Origin: Pseudomonadota bacterium
Lineage (GTDB): Bacteria > Pseudomonadota > Gammaproteobacteria > Burkholderiales > Burkholderiaceae_C
Length of the DNA stretch: 64,000 bases
NCBI GenBank assembly: GCA_023442945.1
Contig: JAEZWW010000005.1
Coordinates: 124,001 to 188,000 of the forward strand
Reading direction: 5' to 3'
Under the pieces are notes generated by a model. It searched no databases, was not told where the DNA came from, and worked only from the letters and a program-made list of their open reading frames with translations. Positions 1 through 7,372 of the stretch are shown one piece after another; position 1 is the stretch's first letter, and every line of letters starts with the position of its first letter. Made by a program: the position numbers and the translations under genes.

Positions 1-907
1 CCGCGCCGGCGTAGATGGCGCTGACCGACAAGCCGGTGCTGACGCGGCGCGTCACCGCCACCAGCAGCGCCGAAATCGCCGCCGTTGCCGCAAACAGCAG
101 CGCCTGCCCCAGCCAGATCAGGCCAATGCTGCCTTCCGGCCGCCAGCCGCGCACGCCCGCCGTCCAGATCAGCCACACCGCGCCCCAGGCCGACACGATC
201 AGCACCGCCGGCGCCAGCTTGCCGGCCAGCGCCATCGGCAGGTTGCGCTGGCGCCGCGCCCAGGCCGCCAGGCTGTCGCGCCGCAGCGCCCGCCCGATCG
301 CCATCACCGTGGCGCAGGCCACGATCAGGTGCAGCACCGCGGGGTGGATCAGCGCCGGCAGATAGCCTTCGAAACTCGCCTGCGGGTTGAACAGGATGCT
401 GGTCTGCACCGTCGGCATGCGCCCGCGCATGGCGGGCACCACCGCGTTGACCTGCTGCGCCACCAGCGAATGGCTGGCCGCCGCGCTGACCACGGTGGCG
501 ATCGCGCCTTGCGCCAGCTTGCCGGTCGATAGGAAGCTGGCGTTGTAGTACAAGGTCAGCGCCGGCGCACGGGCGCGCACCAGGCCTTCGTCGACGCCAT
601 TCGGGATTTGCAGCGCCGCCACCACCTCGCCGCGGCGAAAGGCGTCCATCACTGCCGCCGTGTCCTGCGTCACGGCGACCACGCGCAGCGCGGGCGACGC
701 GGCCAGGTCGGCGCGCAGCGCGCGGCTGAAGGCGCCGCCGTCCTCGTCGATCACGGCAATCGGCAGCTGGCGCGCCACGCCACCGATGAACACGCCCGCC
801 ACGATGGCGATGGCCGCCAGCGGGAACAGCGTCAGCAGCGCCAGATCGCCGGGGCTGGCCAGCAGGTGGCGCCATTCGGCGACCCAGGCGCGCCAGAACG
901 ACCGCAT
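1..907 (-). CDS. ABC-2 type transporter permease (partial, C-terminus beyond window)
   Basis: The protein would be the inner-membrane permease of an ABC exporter of the YhhJ/ABC-2 type. The translation starts MRSFWRAWVAEWRHLL, followed by a hydrophobic first segment (LALLTLFPLAAIAIVAGVF). A long periplasmic-type stretch comes next, then several hydrophobic segments (ALIHPAVLHLIVACATVMAI; APAVLIVSAWGAVWLIW) before the window edge. This one-TM, large loop, TM-cluster plan is typical of ABC-2 permeases working with an HlyD-type adaptor. The gene starts 16 bp after the stop of the HlyD-like gene, so it is the third gene of a leftward tolC-like/hlyD-like/permease operon. An ATPase gene, if present, would lie beyond the left edge. 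Confidence 0.8.
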   Translation of the reverse strand, partial: MRSFWRAWVAEWRHLLASPGDLALLTLFPLAAIAIVAGVFIGGVARQLPIAVIDEDGGAFSRALRADLAASPALRVVAVTQDTAAVMDAFRRGEVVAALQIPNGVDEGLVRARAPALTLYYNASFLSTGKLAQGAIATVVSAAASHSLVAQQVNAVVPAMRGRMPTVQTSILFNPQASFEGYLPALIHPAVLHLIVACATVMAIGRALRRDSLAAWARRQRNLPMALAGKLAPAVLIVSAWGAVWLIWTAGVRGWRPEGSIGLIWLGQALLFAATAAISALLVAVTRRVSTGLSVSAIYAGA

Positions 908-923
908 CGCGTGCGCCCTGCCC

Positions 924-1928
924 TTACTGCGGCCAGTCGAACAGCACGCTCATGCCGGGGCGCAAGCCCTCGACCGCGCTGACGGGCGACAGGTGCATCT
1001 CGAAGGTGCGCACGTCAAAGCCGGACGACTGCTGCGTCGCGCGCCAGGTGGCAAATTCGCCCATGGGTGCGATGGCCGTGACCTTGAAGCCCACGTCCTT
1101 GAGCCCCAGCGCCGGCACATCGCCCTTGAGCGTGCGGCCCTTGGCCATGCCTTTGTAATCGTCCTCGCGCACCGCCAGGCGCACCCACACTTGGGCCAGG
1201 TCGACGATCTGGAACACCGGCGTCAGCGGGCCCACGATCTCGCCCGGCTGCGCCAGCCGGCTGGCGATTTCGCCGTTGACGGGTGCGGCCAGCGTGGTTT
1301 CCTGGTTGATGGCCTCGGCCGTTTTCAGTGCCGACCGGGCGACGTCTTCGCGCGCCTGGGCGGCGTTGCGCACGTCCGGACGGGCGCCGGCTTCCAGCTT
1401 TTTCCACTGCGAGTGGGCGGCGTCAGCGCTGCGCGCGGTCGAGATGCTGGCGGCGCGCGCCTCGTCGCGGCGCTGGGCGGCAATCACGCCTTCGGCAAAC
1501 AGCGTGTCCGCGCGCTTGGCCGACACCGCGGCCAGGTCGGCCTGGGCCTTGGCCGCCAACCACACGTCGCGCGCGGCGGCGATGTCTTCGGGCCGCGCGA
1601 TGTCGTCGGCCACCTTGCGCTGCGCCTCGGCCATGACCAGGGCGCCGGCGGCCTGTTCGCGCGCGCCGGTCAGCTCGGGGCTGGACAGCACGGCCAGCAC
1701 GTCGCCCGCCTTGACCTGCTGGCCCAGCACGGCGTTGAGCTTTTCCACCCGCGCCAACACCTTGGTCGACACGTTGACCTGGTCGGCCTCCACCGTGCCC
1801 TGCAGGCGCGCGGCCTGCGGCTTGCCGGACAGCCACAGGCCAATGCTCAGCGCGATGGCGATCAGGATCAGCACCAGCCACAACAGCGTCAGGCGCCAGC
1901 GCCCGGAAGCGCGCGGATGTGAACTCAT
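924..1928 (-). CDS. HlyD-family membrane fusion (periplasmic adaptor) protein
   Basis: This 334-residue protein has one N-terminal membrane anchor (about residues 13-33). A lipoyl/barrel-sandwich half follows (QGTVEADQVNVSTKVLARV, then GQQVKAGDVLAVL). The middle is Ala/Arg-rich helical hairpin, the second lipoyl half reads TTLAAPVNGEIASRLAQPGE, and a beta-barrel comes after. This is the classical HlyD/EmrA/YhiI order. It should bridge the inner-membrane permease and the TolC-like outer-membrane protein of the same operon. The start ATG overlaps the TGA of the upstream TolC-like gene (ATGA), indicating translational coupling. The exported substrate cannot be told from sequence. Confidence 0.88.
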   Translation of the reverse strand: MSSHPRASGRWRLTLLWLVLILIAIALSIGLWLSGKPQAARLQGTVEADQVNVSTKVLARVEKLNAVLGQQVKAGDVLAVLSSPELTGAREQAAGALVMAEAQRKVADDIARPEDIAAARDVWLAAKAQADLAAVSAKRADTLFAEGVIAAQRRDEARAASISTARSADAAHSQWKKLEAGARPDVRNAAQAREDVARSALKTAEAINQETTLAAPVNGEIASRLAQPGEIVGPLTPVFQIVDLAQVWVRLAVREDDYKGMAKGRTLKGDVPALGLKDVGFKVTAIAPMGEFATWRATQQSSGFDVRTFEMHLSPVSAVEGLRPGMSVLFDWPQ

Positions 1929-3559
1929 GGTGTGCTCCCCGTGGGCGGCGCCAGGCGGTGTTCGGCCTGCGCCATGTGCTGTGCAAATTCGTCGTCACGG
2001 CTGCTGGCGGCCAAGAGCGCGGCCAGTGCCAGGTCGTACTCAAAAGCCGCGGCCACACGCTGCGCCTCGGCCTGCGACAGCGCGGTCTGCGCGCTGATCA
2101 CGTCGGTGGCCGTGCCCACGCCTTCGCGGAAGCCGATCTGCTGCACGCGCAGGTTCTCGCGCGCGGCGACCAGGCTGGAGTCCAGCGACAAAAAGCTCTG
2201 GCGCGCCAGCTCGGTCTGGTTCCAGGCGCGGGTGATTTCCTGGCGCGCGCTGCGTTCGGCCGCTTCCTTGGCGCGGTCGGCCGAGCGCTGGCGCGATTCG
2301 GCCGCGCTCAGCATCTCGCGCCGGTCGATGTTGGAGATCAGCGTGAACTGCACGCCAATGCCCACCATCCAGTCCGGGTCGACCGCGACGGCGTGGCGCC
2401 GGTTGAAGTTGTAGGTGCCGTAGACGAAGGCGTGGGGCTTGAGCGCCGCCGCCGCCAGGTCGCGCGCGGCGTTCGCGCCCAGGCGCGCCGCTTCGGCCGC
2501 GCGCACCTCGGCGCGCAGCGTGGTGCCGGTGTCCAGGTACTGCTCGACCGGCGGCAGCGGGTGGGCGCGCACGAACAGCGGCGTGGTCGGCGCCACGGCG
2601 CCGGGCACATCCAGCAGGCGCGTCAGGTCGTCCTGCGCGTTGGTCAGCTGCAGGCGGGCGCGCTCCACCGTGCGCTGGGCGGCGTCGCGCGCCACGCCCA
2701 CTTCCAGCACACGCGAACGCGCCAGCACGCCCTGGGCCTGCATGCGTTCGGCGTTGTGGGCGTGCGCCTGCAGCGCCGTCAGCTGCGCTTCGCTGGTCAC
2801 CAGCAACTGGCGCGCCGCCTGCTGGCCGAAATAGGCACGTGCCAGTTCCAGCTGCGAGATCGACGCCACGCCGCTGCGCGCAGCCTGCGCCAGCGCGACC
2901 TGGGCTTCGGCGCCCTGGCGGATCGCCTTGTCGGCGCCGCCGGTGTAGATCGGCCACACGGCCGTGAGCGAGGGGCGGAACACCGAGTCGCGCGCCGTGT
3001 AGGTCAGCCGGTCCGGCAACGGCCCCAGCAAACCGGGCAGCGCGCCGCTGATGTTGGACGCCACGTCGCCCACCACCGGCTGCAGCGAGGGCGGAAACTG
3101 CCCGGGCAGCGCGTTCAGGTAATCGTCGATGCGGCCTTGCGCGTCGCGCCGCGCCCCGGCCAGGTCGACCGACAGCGTCTTCTGGTAGCGCAGGTAGTTG
3201 GCCGACAGCGACACGATCGGCCCGCCCACGTGGCGCACGGCGCGGGCGTGGGCTTCGCCGGCGCGCACCGCGTCGTCGCGGCCGGCCAGCGCGGGCGAAC
3301 CGTCGCGCTGCAGGGCGGCCGCCTGCTCGAAGGACAGCGCCATCGGCGCCGGCGTGGGTGCGGACGTGGCGGCGTAAACGTACGGCGGCGTCGTGGTCGG
3401 GGTCCGCGCCGGGGGCACGACGACCTCGGCGCCCGGCGTGTCGCGGGACTGGGCCAGCGCAGGCGCGGCCAGCCACGGCGCCAGTGCGGCGGCGCAGGCC
3501 AGCGTCATGGCGGTCGCGGCGGTAGGGGCCAGGCGGGCGCTGGGCAAGGTCGGCCTCAT
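1925..3559 (-). CDS. TolC-family outer membrane efflux protein
   Basis: The 544-residue protein has an N-terminal signal peptide (hydrophobic stretch ending APALAQ, about residues 18-37). Two OEP repeats follow, rich in long helices (LSFEQAAAL, then SQLELARAYFGQQAARQLL in the first; SLVAARENLRVQQIGFREGVGT in the second). The second repeat ends in the usual GVGTATDVISAQTALSQAEAQ motif. It forms the outer-membrane/periplasmic channel of a tripartite pump. It is the promoter-proximal gene of the leftward operon with the HlyD-like and ABC-2 genes. The ATG at 3559 has only a weak ribosome-binding site; an internal Met just before the hydrophobic core is a possible alternative start. Confidence 0.88.
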   Translation of the reverse strand: MRPTLPSARLAPTAATAMTLACAAALAPWLAAPALAQSRDTPGAEVVVPPARTPTTTPPYVYAATSAPTPAPMALSFEQAAALQRDGSPALAGRDDAVRAGEAHARAVRHVGGPIVSLSANYLRYQKTLSVDLAGARRDAQGRIDDYLNALPGQFPPSLQPVVGDVASNISGALPGLLGPLPDRLTYTARDSVFRPSLTAVWPIYTGGADKAIRQGAEAQVALAQAARSGVASISQLELARAYFGQQAARQLLVTSEAQLTALQAHAHNAERMQAQGVLARSRVLEVGVARDAAQRTVERARLQLTNAQDDLTRLLDVPGAVAPTTPLFVRAHPLPPVEQYLDTGTTLRAEVRAAEAARLGANAARDLAAAALKPHAFVYGTYNFNRRHAVAVDPDWMVGIGVQFTLISNIDRREMLSAAESRQRSADRAKEAAERSARQEITRAWNQTELARQSFLSLDSSLVAARENLRVQQIGFREGVGTATDVISAQTALSQAEAQRVAAAFEYDLALAALLAASSRDDEFAQHMAQAEHRLAPPTGSTP

Positions 3560-3795
3560 GGCAGGGGGCAGATGCGGGCTTGCATGGCGGCGATTGTGCC
3601 GCCCCGCCAGCGCGGGCCGGCCGCGGTGTCACCCGAATGCAACACTGGACGCCGCGCCGCCTGCGCGAGGTCAGGCGATCGGCGCACAGGCCGGGACGTG
3701 CCCCGCGCCCGCGCGTACGCCGTCCTGTGGCGGCTTGTCCGGCGGCTGCCTGCGCGACGCGGTGCCGTGGCAGCAGGTCAACGCGGTGGGTGTTT

Positions 3796-3858
3796 GCTAT
3801 GTTTTCAGAAGCTGGTCGCGCAATTGGTTCTAGGGCCAGCGCCTGATTTGGCTTGAAA
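3796..3858 (+). repeat. Dispersed ~65-bp repeat, copy 1
   Basis: It begins GCTATG, has the core AGCTGGTCGCGCAATTGG, then TAGGGCCAGCGCCTGATTT, and ends GCTTGAAA. It is the first of about sixteen related copies across the window. The general form is GCTAT, ~8 variable bases, AGCTGNYYGCGCWGRTGG, NTGTAGGGCYAGAGGC, GATTT, CTTGAAA. This copy carries the AGAAGCTG variant also found in the coding copies at 4351 and 37830. It lies downstream of the patatin gene and overlaps the end of a small leftward frame, whose TAG stop it supplies. Confidence 0.85.
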
Positions 3859-4000
3859 CTGGGGTGCCCCTGGCGGACGTCCGTGTGCCTGCGGCCGTAG
3901 CGCCCCGCCCTGCGAGTCGGTCGCGCGTGGCGCGGCTTTCCAGCGCTTGGCGGAAGGTCGTCAGGTCTTCAGATGACAGGGCGCCCGGGTCTACGTCCAT
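3830..4000 (-). CDS. Possible small or truncated protein (56 aa), doubtful
   Basis: An ATG 22 bases below the patatin stop opens a frame beginning MDVDPGALSSEDLTTFRQAL, which ends at a TAG lying inside dispersed-repeat copy 1. The LSxEDLxxFRxALExR pattern loosely recalls the N-terminal helix of DksA/TraR-type zinc-finger proteins, but no zinc finger follows. It may be a remnant cut off by the repeat, or chance in GC-rich DNA. A purine-rich GGAAGG sits too close to the ATG (2 nt) to be a good ribosome-binding site. Confidence 0.25.
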   Translation of the reverse strand: MDVDPGALSSEDLTTFRQALESRATRDRLAGRGATAAGTRTSARGTPVSSQIRRWP

Positions 4001-4021
4001 GGCCTTCCGACGTCAAGCCGC

Positions 4022-5185
4022 TCACAGCGGCAGCAGCTGCGCCGCGTCGGGCCGCTCCAGCCAGGCGGCGAATTCGTCGGCCAGTTGTTGCGCGGCCTGT
4101 ACCGACGCCTTCCAGACACGCATGCGTTCGGCATGGTCCAGGCGCTGCAGGTCGGTGCGGTCGGGCAGTTTGCCGACGGGCAGGCGGCGCACCCAGTCGG
4201 CGCGCGGGGCCAACACCAGCATCGCGTCCAGTCGGGCGCTGCTGGCGTGGCGCCATTTCAGGCCTTTGTCCAACCAGCCGGGCACCACGGCTTGCTGGAA
4301 ATGCGGGTACAGGACGATGCCGCCGGGCGCCGCTTCGGCCGCAGGTTCCGATTCAAATGGAGCACCGGCCCTAGAACCACCTGCGCGAGCAGCTTCTGTT
4401 TTAATAGCGTGGTAGTGCAAGTGCAGGTGGTAATCGGTGATGCCGCCGTCCCAGTACGCGCCGCGCGGCGCGCCGGGGATGTCGTGCACCGCGCGCAGCA
4501 CGAAGGGGATGGAGCCACTGGCCTGCAGTGCGGGGTAGAAGTTGGCCGCGTCCAGCAGCACGTGCTGCGTGCGCAAGTCGCCCGTACCAAACGGAAGCGG
4601 CGCCGGCCCGGCGCCCTGCCCTGCGGCGGGGCCGGAAAACACCACCCGCTCGATCCACGCGCCCAGCGCGCGCCGACTGGCCACGTTGCTCAGCGCCGCG
4701 CCCAAATACCCCACCGGCGTGCGCCAGCGCCCCTCGCGCCCCAGCACATGGCGCCCGCGCGAGGCCACCACGTGCAGCCGGTAGCGCGGATGCGCCAGCA
4801 GCTGCGGGATGTGGCCTTCGAACATGCTGCGCAGGTTCTGCGCGAAGGTGGCGCTGACCTGCTCCGGCAGCGGCAGCCGGCGCCCGGGCGGCGCCTTCAT
4901 GTCGCCGTGGATGTAACCCGTCTCCAGCGCATGCAAGGCCGCCACCGCGTCCGGCATGCAGGCGCTGGCCATGCGCCACGCGCCAATCGACGCGCCCACC
5001 AGATCGACCGGCTGCGCCGACTGCGGCAGCCACTGGCCGAAGATGAAGCGGTCCAGCGGCCCGAGGATCAAGCCCTTCGGCCCACCCGCTGCGGCGGGAA
5101 TGGTGGCCACGTCGCCCGCCGACAAGCCGTGCCGCGCGATGTGGCGGCGCGCGGCGGGGCCGGCGTAGAGCTGGAGGGCGTGCAT
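4022..5185 (-). CDS. Patatin-like phospholipase family protein
   Basis: This 387-residue alpha/beta lipid acyl hydrolase has the patatin landmarks: a Gly-rich oxyanion loop (AAGGPKGL, about residues 33-40), the nucleophile elbow GASIGAW with its Ser, and the DGG motif (YWDGGITDY) carrying the catalytic Asp. The ATG at 5185 (MHALQLYAG) is preferred over an upstream in-frame start that adds ten Pro/Ser-rich residues. Just after DGGITDY the coding sequence carries a copy of the dispersed repeat (4351-4409). It encodes an Ala/Gly-rich loop (AIKTEAARAGGSRAGAPFES), probably an extra surface segment ahead of GIVLYPHFQ. The substrate is unknown; the gene is probably monocistronic. Confidence 0.88.
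   Translation of the reverse strand: MHALQLYAGPAARRHIARHGLSAGDVATIPAAAGGPKGLILGPLDRFIFGQWLPQSAQPVDLVGASIGAWRMASACMPDAVAALHALETGYIHGDMKAPPGRRLPLPEQVSATFAQNLRSMFEGHIPQLLAHPRYRLHVVASRGRHVLGREGRWRTPVGYLGAALSNVASRRALGAWIERVVFSGPAAGQGAGPAPLPFGTGDLRTQHVLLDAANFYPALQASGSIPFVLRAVHDIPGAPRGAYWDGGITDYHLHLHYHAIKTEAARAGGSRAGAPFESEPAAEAAPGGIVLYPHFQQAVVPGWLDKGLKWRHASSARLDAMLVLAPRADWVRRLPVGKLPDRTDLQRLDHAERMRVWKASVQAAQQLADEFAAWLERPDAAQLLPL
4351..4409 (-). repeat. Dispersed repeat, copy 2, inside the patatin-like gene
   Basis: In the gene's direction it reads GCTATTAAAACAGAAGCTG, CTCGCGCAGGTGGTTCTAGG, GCC, a diverged stretch, then CATTTGAAT. It runs in the same direction as the patatin reading frame, in the phase GCT ATT AAA ACA GAA GCT, and contains no stop codon. 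It falls in a loop between the Asp motif and the next conserved strand. Confidence 0.8.
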
Positions 5186-5208
5186 GGGCGATTCAGGCGG
5201 GGGGGAAA

Positions 5209-5250
5209 CGGGCAAGCGGACGCGGGCAAGCGGACACGGGCAAGCGGGTG
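5209..5250. repeat. Three tandem 14-bp repeats
   Basis: Three adjacent copies read CGGGCAAGCGGACG, CGGGCAAGCGGACA and CGGGCAAGCGGGTG. They lie 24-65 bp upstream of the patatin ATG, in the position of its promoter or leader. This could be a slippage tract or a repeated binding site. Nothing similar is seen elsewhere in the window. Confidence 0.75.
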
Positions 5251-5374
5251 AAAGCGCCCGTCCCTTCCAGCCTGCGCCCGGCGGGCCGGTTGGTCCACGC
5301 CGACGACGCCAGCGCCGGATTCTACGAAGCCGCGTGCGTCGCCCACCCCGGTGGCACGACCACGCGGCCGGTCC

Positions 5375-5770
5375 TCATTCGGTGTAGGGCGCTTCCACCA
5401 ACCGCTGCGCCAACCACCAGATGTTGCCGTGCGGGTCGCGCACGCCACCCTGGCGGTCGCCAAAAGGCATGTCGGCGACGGCCATTTCCAGGGTGGCGCC
5501 GGCGGCCAGTGCGCGGTCCATGGCGGCATGGGCGTCTTGCACGAACAGGTAAAAGGACGCGCGCATCGCCGGGTAGCCGGCGCTGGCTTCGCTGACCATG
5601 ACGGTGGTGGTGCCGATGCGCACCTGCGCGTTGGCGATGCGACCGTCCGGGCGCTTCGAGCGCAGCACTTCGCTGCCGCCCAGGCCCTGGACCAGGAAGT
5701 CGACCAGGGTCTCGGCCTGTTCGGCAAAAAAATACGGCGTGACGGTGCCGAAATCGGGTGGGATGTACAC
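5375..5770 (-). CDS. VOC-family (glyoxalase/PhnB-like) protein
   Basis: The 131-residue protein belongs to the vicinal-oxygen-chelate superfamily. Its N-terminal half reads FGTVTPYFFAEQAETLVDFL, the middle strand VRIGTTTVMVSEAS, and the end PFGDRQGGVRDPHGNIWWLA, the usual PhnB-type GRDPxGxxW finish. I chose the GTG at 5770 because GAGGAGG stands eight bases before it; the frame is open further upstream, but that part is low-complexity. The function within VOC (lyase, dioxygenase or resistance-type) is not determined by sequence. The gene stands alone. Confidence 0.82.
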   Translation of the reverse strand: MYIPPDFGTVTPYFFAEQAETLVDFLVQGLGGSEVLRSKRPDGRIANAQVRIGTTTVMVSEASAGYPAMRASFYLFVQDAHAAMDRALAAGATLEMAVADMPFGDRQGGVRDPHGNIWWLAQRLVEAPYTE

Positions 5771-6119
5771 GGCGGATGCCTCCTCGGGCCGCGGGGCGGG
5801 CCCGGAACGCGGCAGGGTACGCCGCTGCGGGTCGCCCTGCTGCTGCCAGGGGTGCCCGGTGGCGCGCGGACGGCGGCCGGCGGGCCGGGAAAAAGCCGGG
5901 CGGTCGGCCCCACGCCAAGCCGACCGTGCAGCGTATGCCGTGCCCTTGGAACCGCACCACACGCTGCTCAGGCGCCGCGGGAGGCGGCGGCGGCCGGCCT
6001 GCCACGACGGCGCCATGCCACAAATGCTCCTGAATCAGGAGCTGGTCGCGCAGATGGCTCTAGGGCCGCAGCACGATTCGGCTTGAAAACACCGGCGGGG
6101 CAAGCGCCAGCGCCCTGCC
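5771..6119. other. Intergenic gap between VOC gene and cadR-like gene
   Basis: This 349-bp gap holds dispersed-repeat copy 3 (6022-6089), 31 bp below the cadR-like stop codon, and the VOC ribosome-binding site. Otherwise I recognise nothing in it. Confidence 0.6.
6022..6089 (+). repeat. Dispersed repeat, copy 3
   Basis: It reads AATGCTCCTGAATCAGG, core AGCTGGTCGCGCAGATGG, then CTCTAGGGCCGCAGCACGAT, TCGGCTTGAAA. It lies directly 3' of the leftward cadR-like gene, in the opposite orientation to that gene. Confidence 0.85.
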
Positions 6120-6581
6120 TCAACCCCTGCCGTGCACTTCCGCCAAATGGCGCGCGGCGCCGCGCGGCGGCTCGGCCTGGGCTTCGGCGGCGCCATCGGC
6201 CAAGCCGGCCAGCACGCCGCATTCGTCGGCGTGCCCCGCGCTGGCGCAGCGCGCGCGCAGGCCTTTGAGCTGGCGCTCGAGCGCGCGCAGCTCGCGGATG
6301 CGCTGGCTGACGTGGCCGATGTGCGCGTCCAGCACGCGGTCGGCGGCGTGCGGGTCGGCCTGGGGGTCGTCGCGCACGCGCAGCAACTCGCGCACCTCGG
6401 TCAGCGACATGTCGAGCGTGCGGCAGTGGCGGATGAACTGCAGGCGCTCCAGGTGCGCGGCTTCGTACTGGCGGTAGTTGGCGGCGCTGCGCGCGGGCGC
6501 GGGCAGCAGGCCTTCGCGCTCGTAAAAGCGGATGGTGTCGACCGGCGTGTCGGACGCGGCGGCCAGGTCTCCGATCTTCAT
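6120..6581 (-). CDS. cadR: MerR-family metal-responsive regulator, Cd(II)/Pb(II) type (CadR/PbrR-like)
   Basis: The 153-residue protein starts with a MerR winged helix-turn-helix (MKIGDLAAASDTPVDTIRFY, then EREGLLPAPARSAANYRQY). The long dimerisation helix is HIGHVSQRIRELRALERQL, and the metal loop C112-ASAGHADE-C121-GVL matches the CxxxxxxxxCG loop of CadR/PbrR proteins. The third ligand of that family, a Cys near position 78 at the start of the dimerisation helix, is replaced by His (H78, codon at 6348-6350). It is the second gene of the leftward dsbA-like/cadR operon and probably binds the dyad in the divergent cadA promoter, distorting a 19-bp spacer when metal is bound. Start: ATG behind GGAGAAA. 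Confidence 0.85.
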   Translation of the reverse strand: MKIGDLAAASDTPVDTIRFYEREGLLPAPARSAANYRQYEAAHLERLQFIRHCRTLDMSLTEVRELLRVRDDPQADPHAADRVLDAHIGHVSQRIRELRALERQLKGLRARCASAGHADECGVLAGLADGAAEAQAEPPRGAARHLAEVHGRG

Positions 6582-6606
6582 GCGGGTTTCTCCTTCAATC
6601 CCGGCG

Positions 6607-7254
6607 TCAGCGGCCGGGCGCCTTTCCTAGCGCCTGCTGCACCATGGCGTTCAGCGCGTCGGGGTGCTGCGTGGTCAGCGGCTGGCCGTTGACGAAAAAG
6701 CTGGGCGTGCCACTGACGCCCACGGCTTGCGCGTCGGCGCTGTCGGCCTGGATCAGCTTGTCCGGCGCGCCCGAGGCAATGAACTGCTGGGCCTGGTCCC
6801 GGTCCAGGCCCGCCTGCACGGCGGCGGCCCAGGCCAGCTCGGGCTGCGGCTTGTCGTGCGCGGCCCACGTGGGCTGCGTGGCCATCAGCGCGTCCAGCAC
6901 CGGGGCCAGGCGCTGCTGCGCCTGCGCGGCTTCCAGGATGTGGATGGCCTGCTGCGACACCTCGCCGTGCAGCGGCACGTAGCGCAGCACCAGGCGCACG
7001 TCCTGCGGGTGGCGCGCCAGGATGTCCTTGACGTAGGGGTAGAACGCGCGGCAGGCCTCGCAGGCGGGGTCGAAGAATTCGACGATGGTGACGGGCGCGG
7101 CCACCGGGCCTTGCACCGGGGAATGCGGGCGCACCATCACCTCAGGGGCGGCGGCCGGCGTGCCCGCGCTGCGGGTGTTGGCCCACCACGCGCCAGCGGC
7201 GATGGCGATCAGCGCCACCACGGCAAGGGTGATGAGCCAGGTCTTTCGGGTCAT
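6607..7254 (-). CDS. DsbA/DsbG-like thioredoxin-fold protein, membrane-anchored
   Basis: The 215-residue protein has an N-terminal hydrophobic anchor or signal (WLITLAVVALIAIAAGAWW, residues 5-23). A thioredoxin fold follows, with the redox motif C-E-A-C (FFDPACEACRAFYPYV, about residues 66-77) and the cis-Pro loop VSGTPSFFVNG. It should act in the periplasm as a thiol oxidase, isomerase or reductase. It is divergent from cadA and upstream of cadR (25-bp gap), so it is probably under metal control. Oxidative folding or protection of thiols attacked by Cd/Pb is a plausible role, by inference. The ribosome-binding site is AGGAAAGAAG before the ATG. Confidence 0.82.
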   Translation of the reverse strand: MTRKTWLITLAVVALIAIAAGAWWANTRSAGTPAAAPEVMVRPHSPVQGPVAAPVTIVEFFDPACEACRAFYPYVKDILARHPQDVRLVLRYVPLHGEVSQQAIHILEAAQAQQRLAPVLDALMATQPTWAAHDKPQPELAWAAAVQAGLDRDQAQQFIASGAPDKLIQADSADAQAVGVSGTPSFFVNGQPLTTQHPDALNAMVQQALGKAPGR

Positions 7255-7333
7255 GTCGGGTCTTCTTTCCTAGGGGATGTTGCCAGGTACCAGGGCTGCC
7301 AGGCGCCCTGCCAGCACCCGCTTCGCGCGGGGC

Positions 7334-7364
7334 TTGACCTTGGAGTTACTTCAGGGTTTCAAAT
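7334..7364 (+). promoter_or_regulatory. MerR-type cadA promoter with long spacer
   Basis: The -35 box is TTGACC (7334-7339) and the -10 box TCAAAT (7359-7364), separated by 19 bp. The spacer contains a dyad (ACCTTGGAG-T-TACTTCAGGGT). The layout is the one known for MerR-family promoters such as that of pbrA, where the over-long spacer is untwisted by the metal-bound regulator. The cadA ATG begins eight bases after the -10 hexamer, so the message would have almost no leader. Confidence 0.75.
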
Positions 7365-7372
7365 ACTACCCC

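Larger units (their letters stand above)
3560..4021. other. Intergenic region upstream of the TolC operon
   Basis: This 462-bp gap must hold the promoter of the leftward TolC operon. It contains one copy of the dispersed repeat (3796-3858) and a doubtful 56-codon leftward frame (3830-4000). I see no convincing -35/-10 pair or operator dyad here. Confidence 0.5.
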
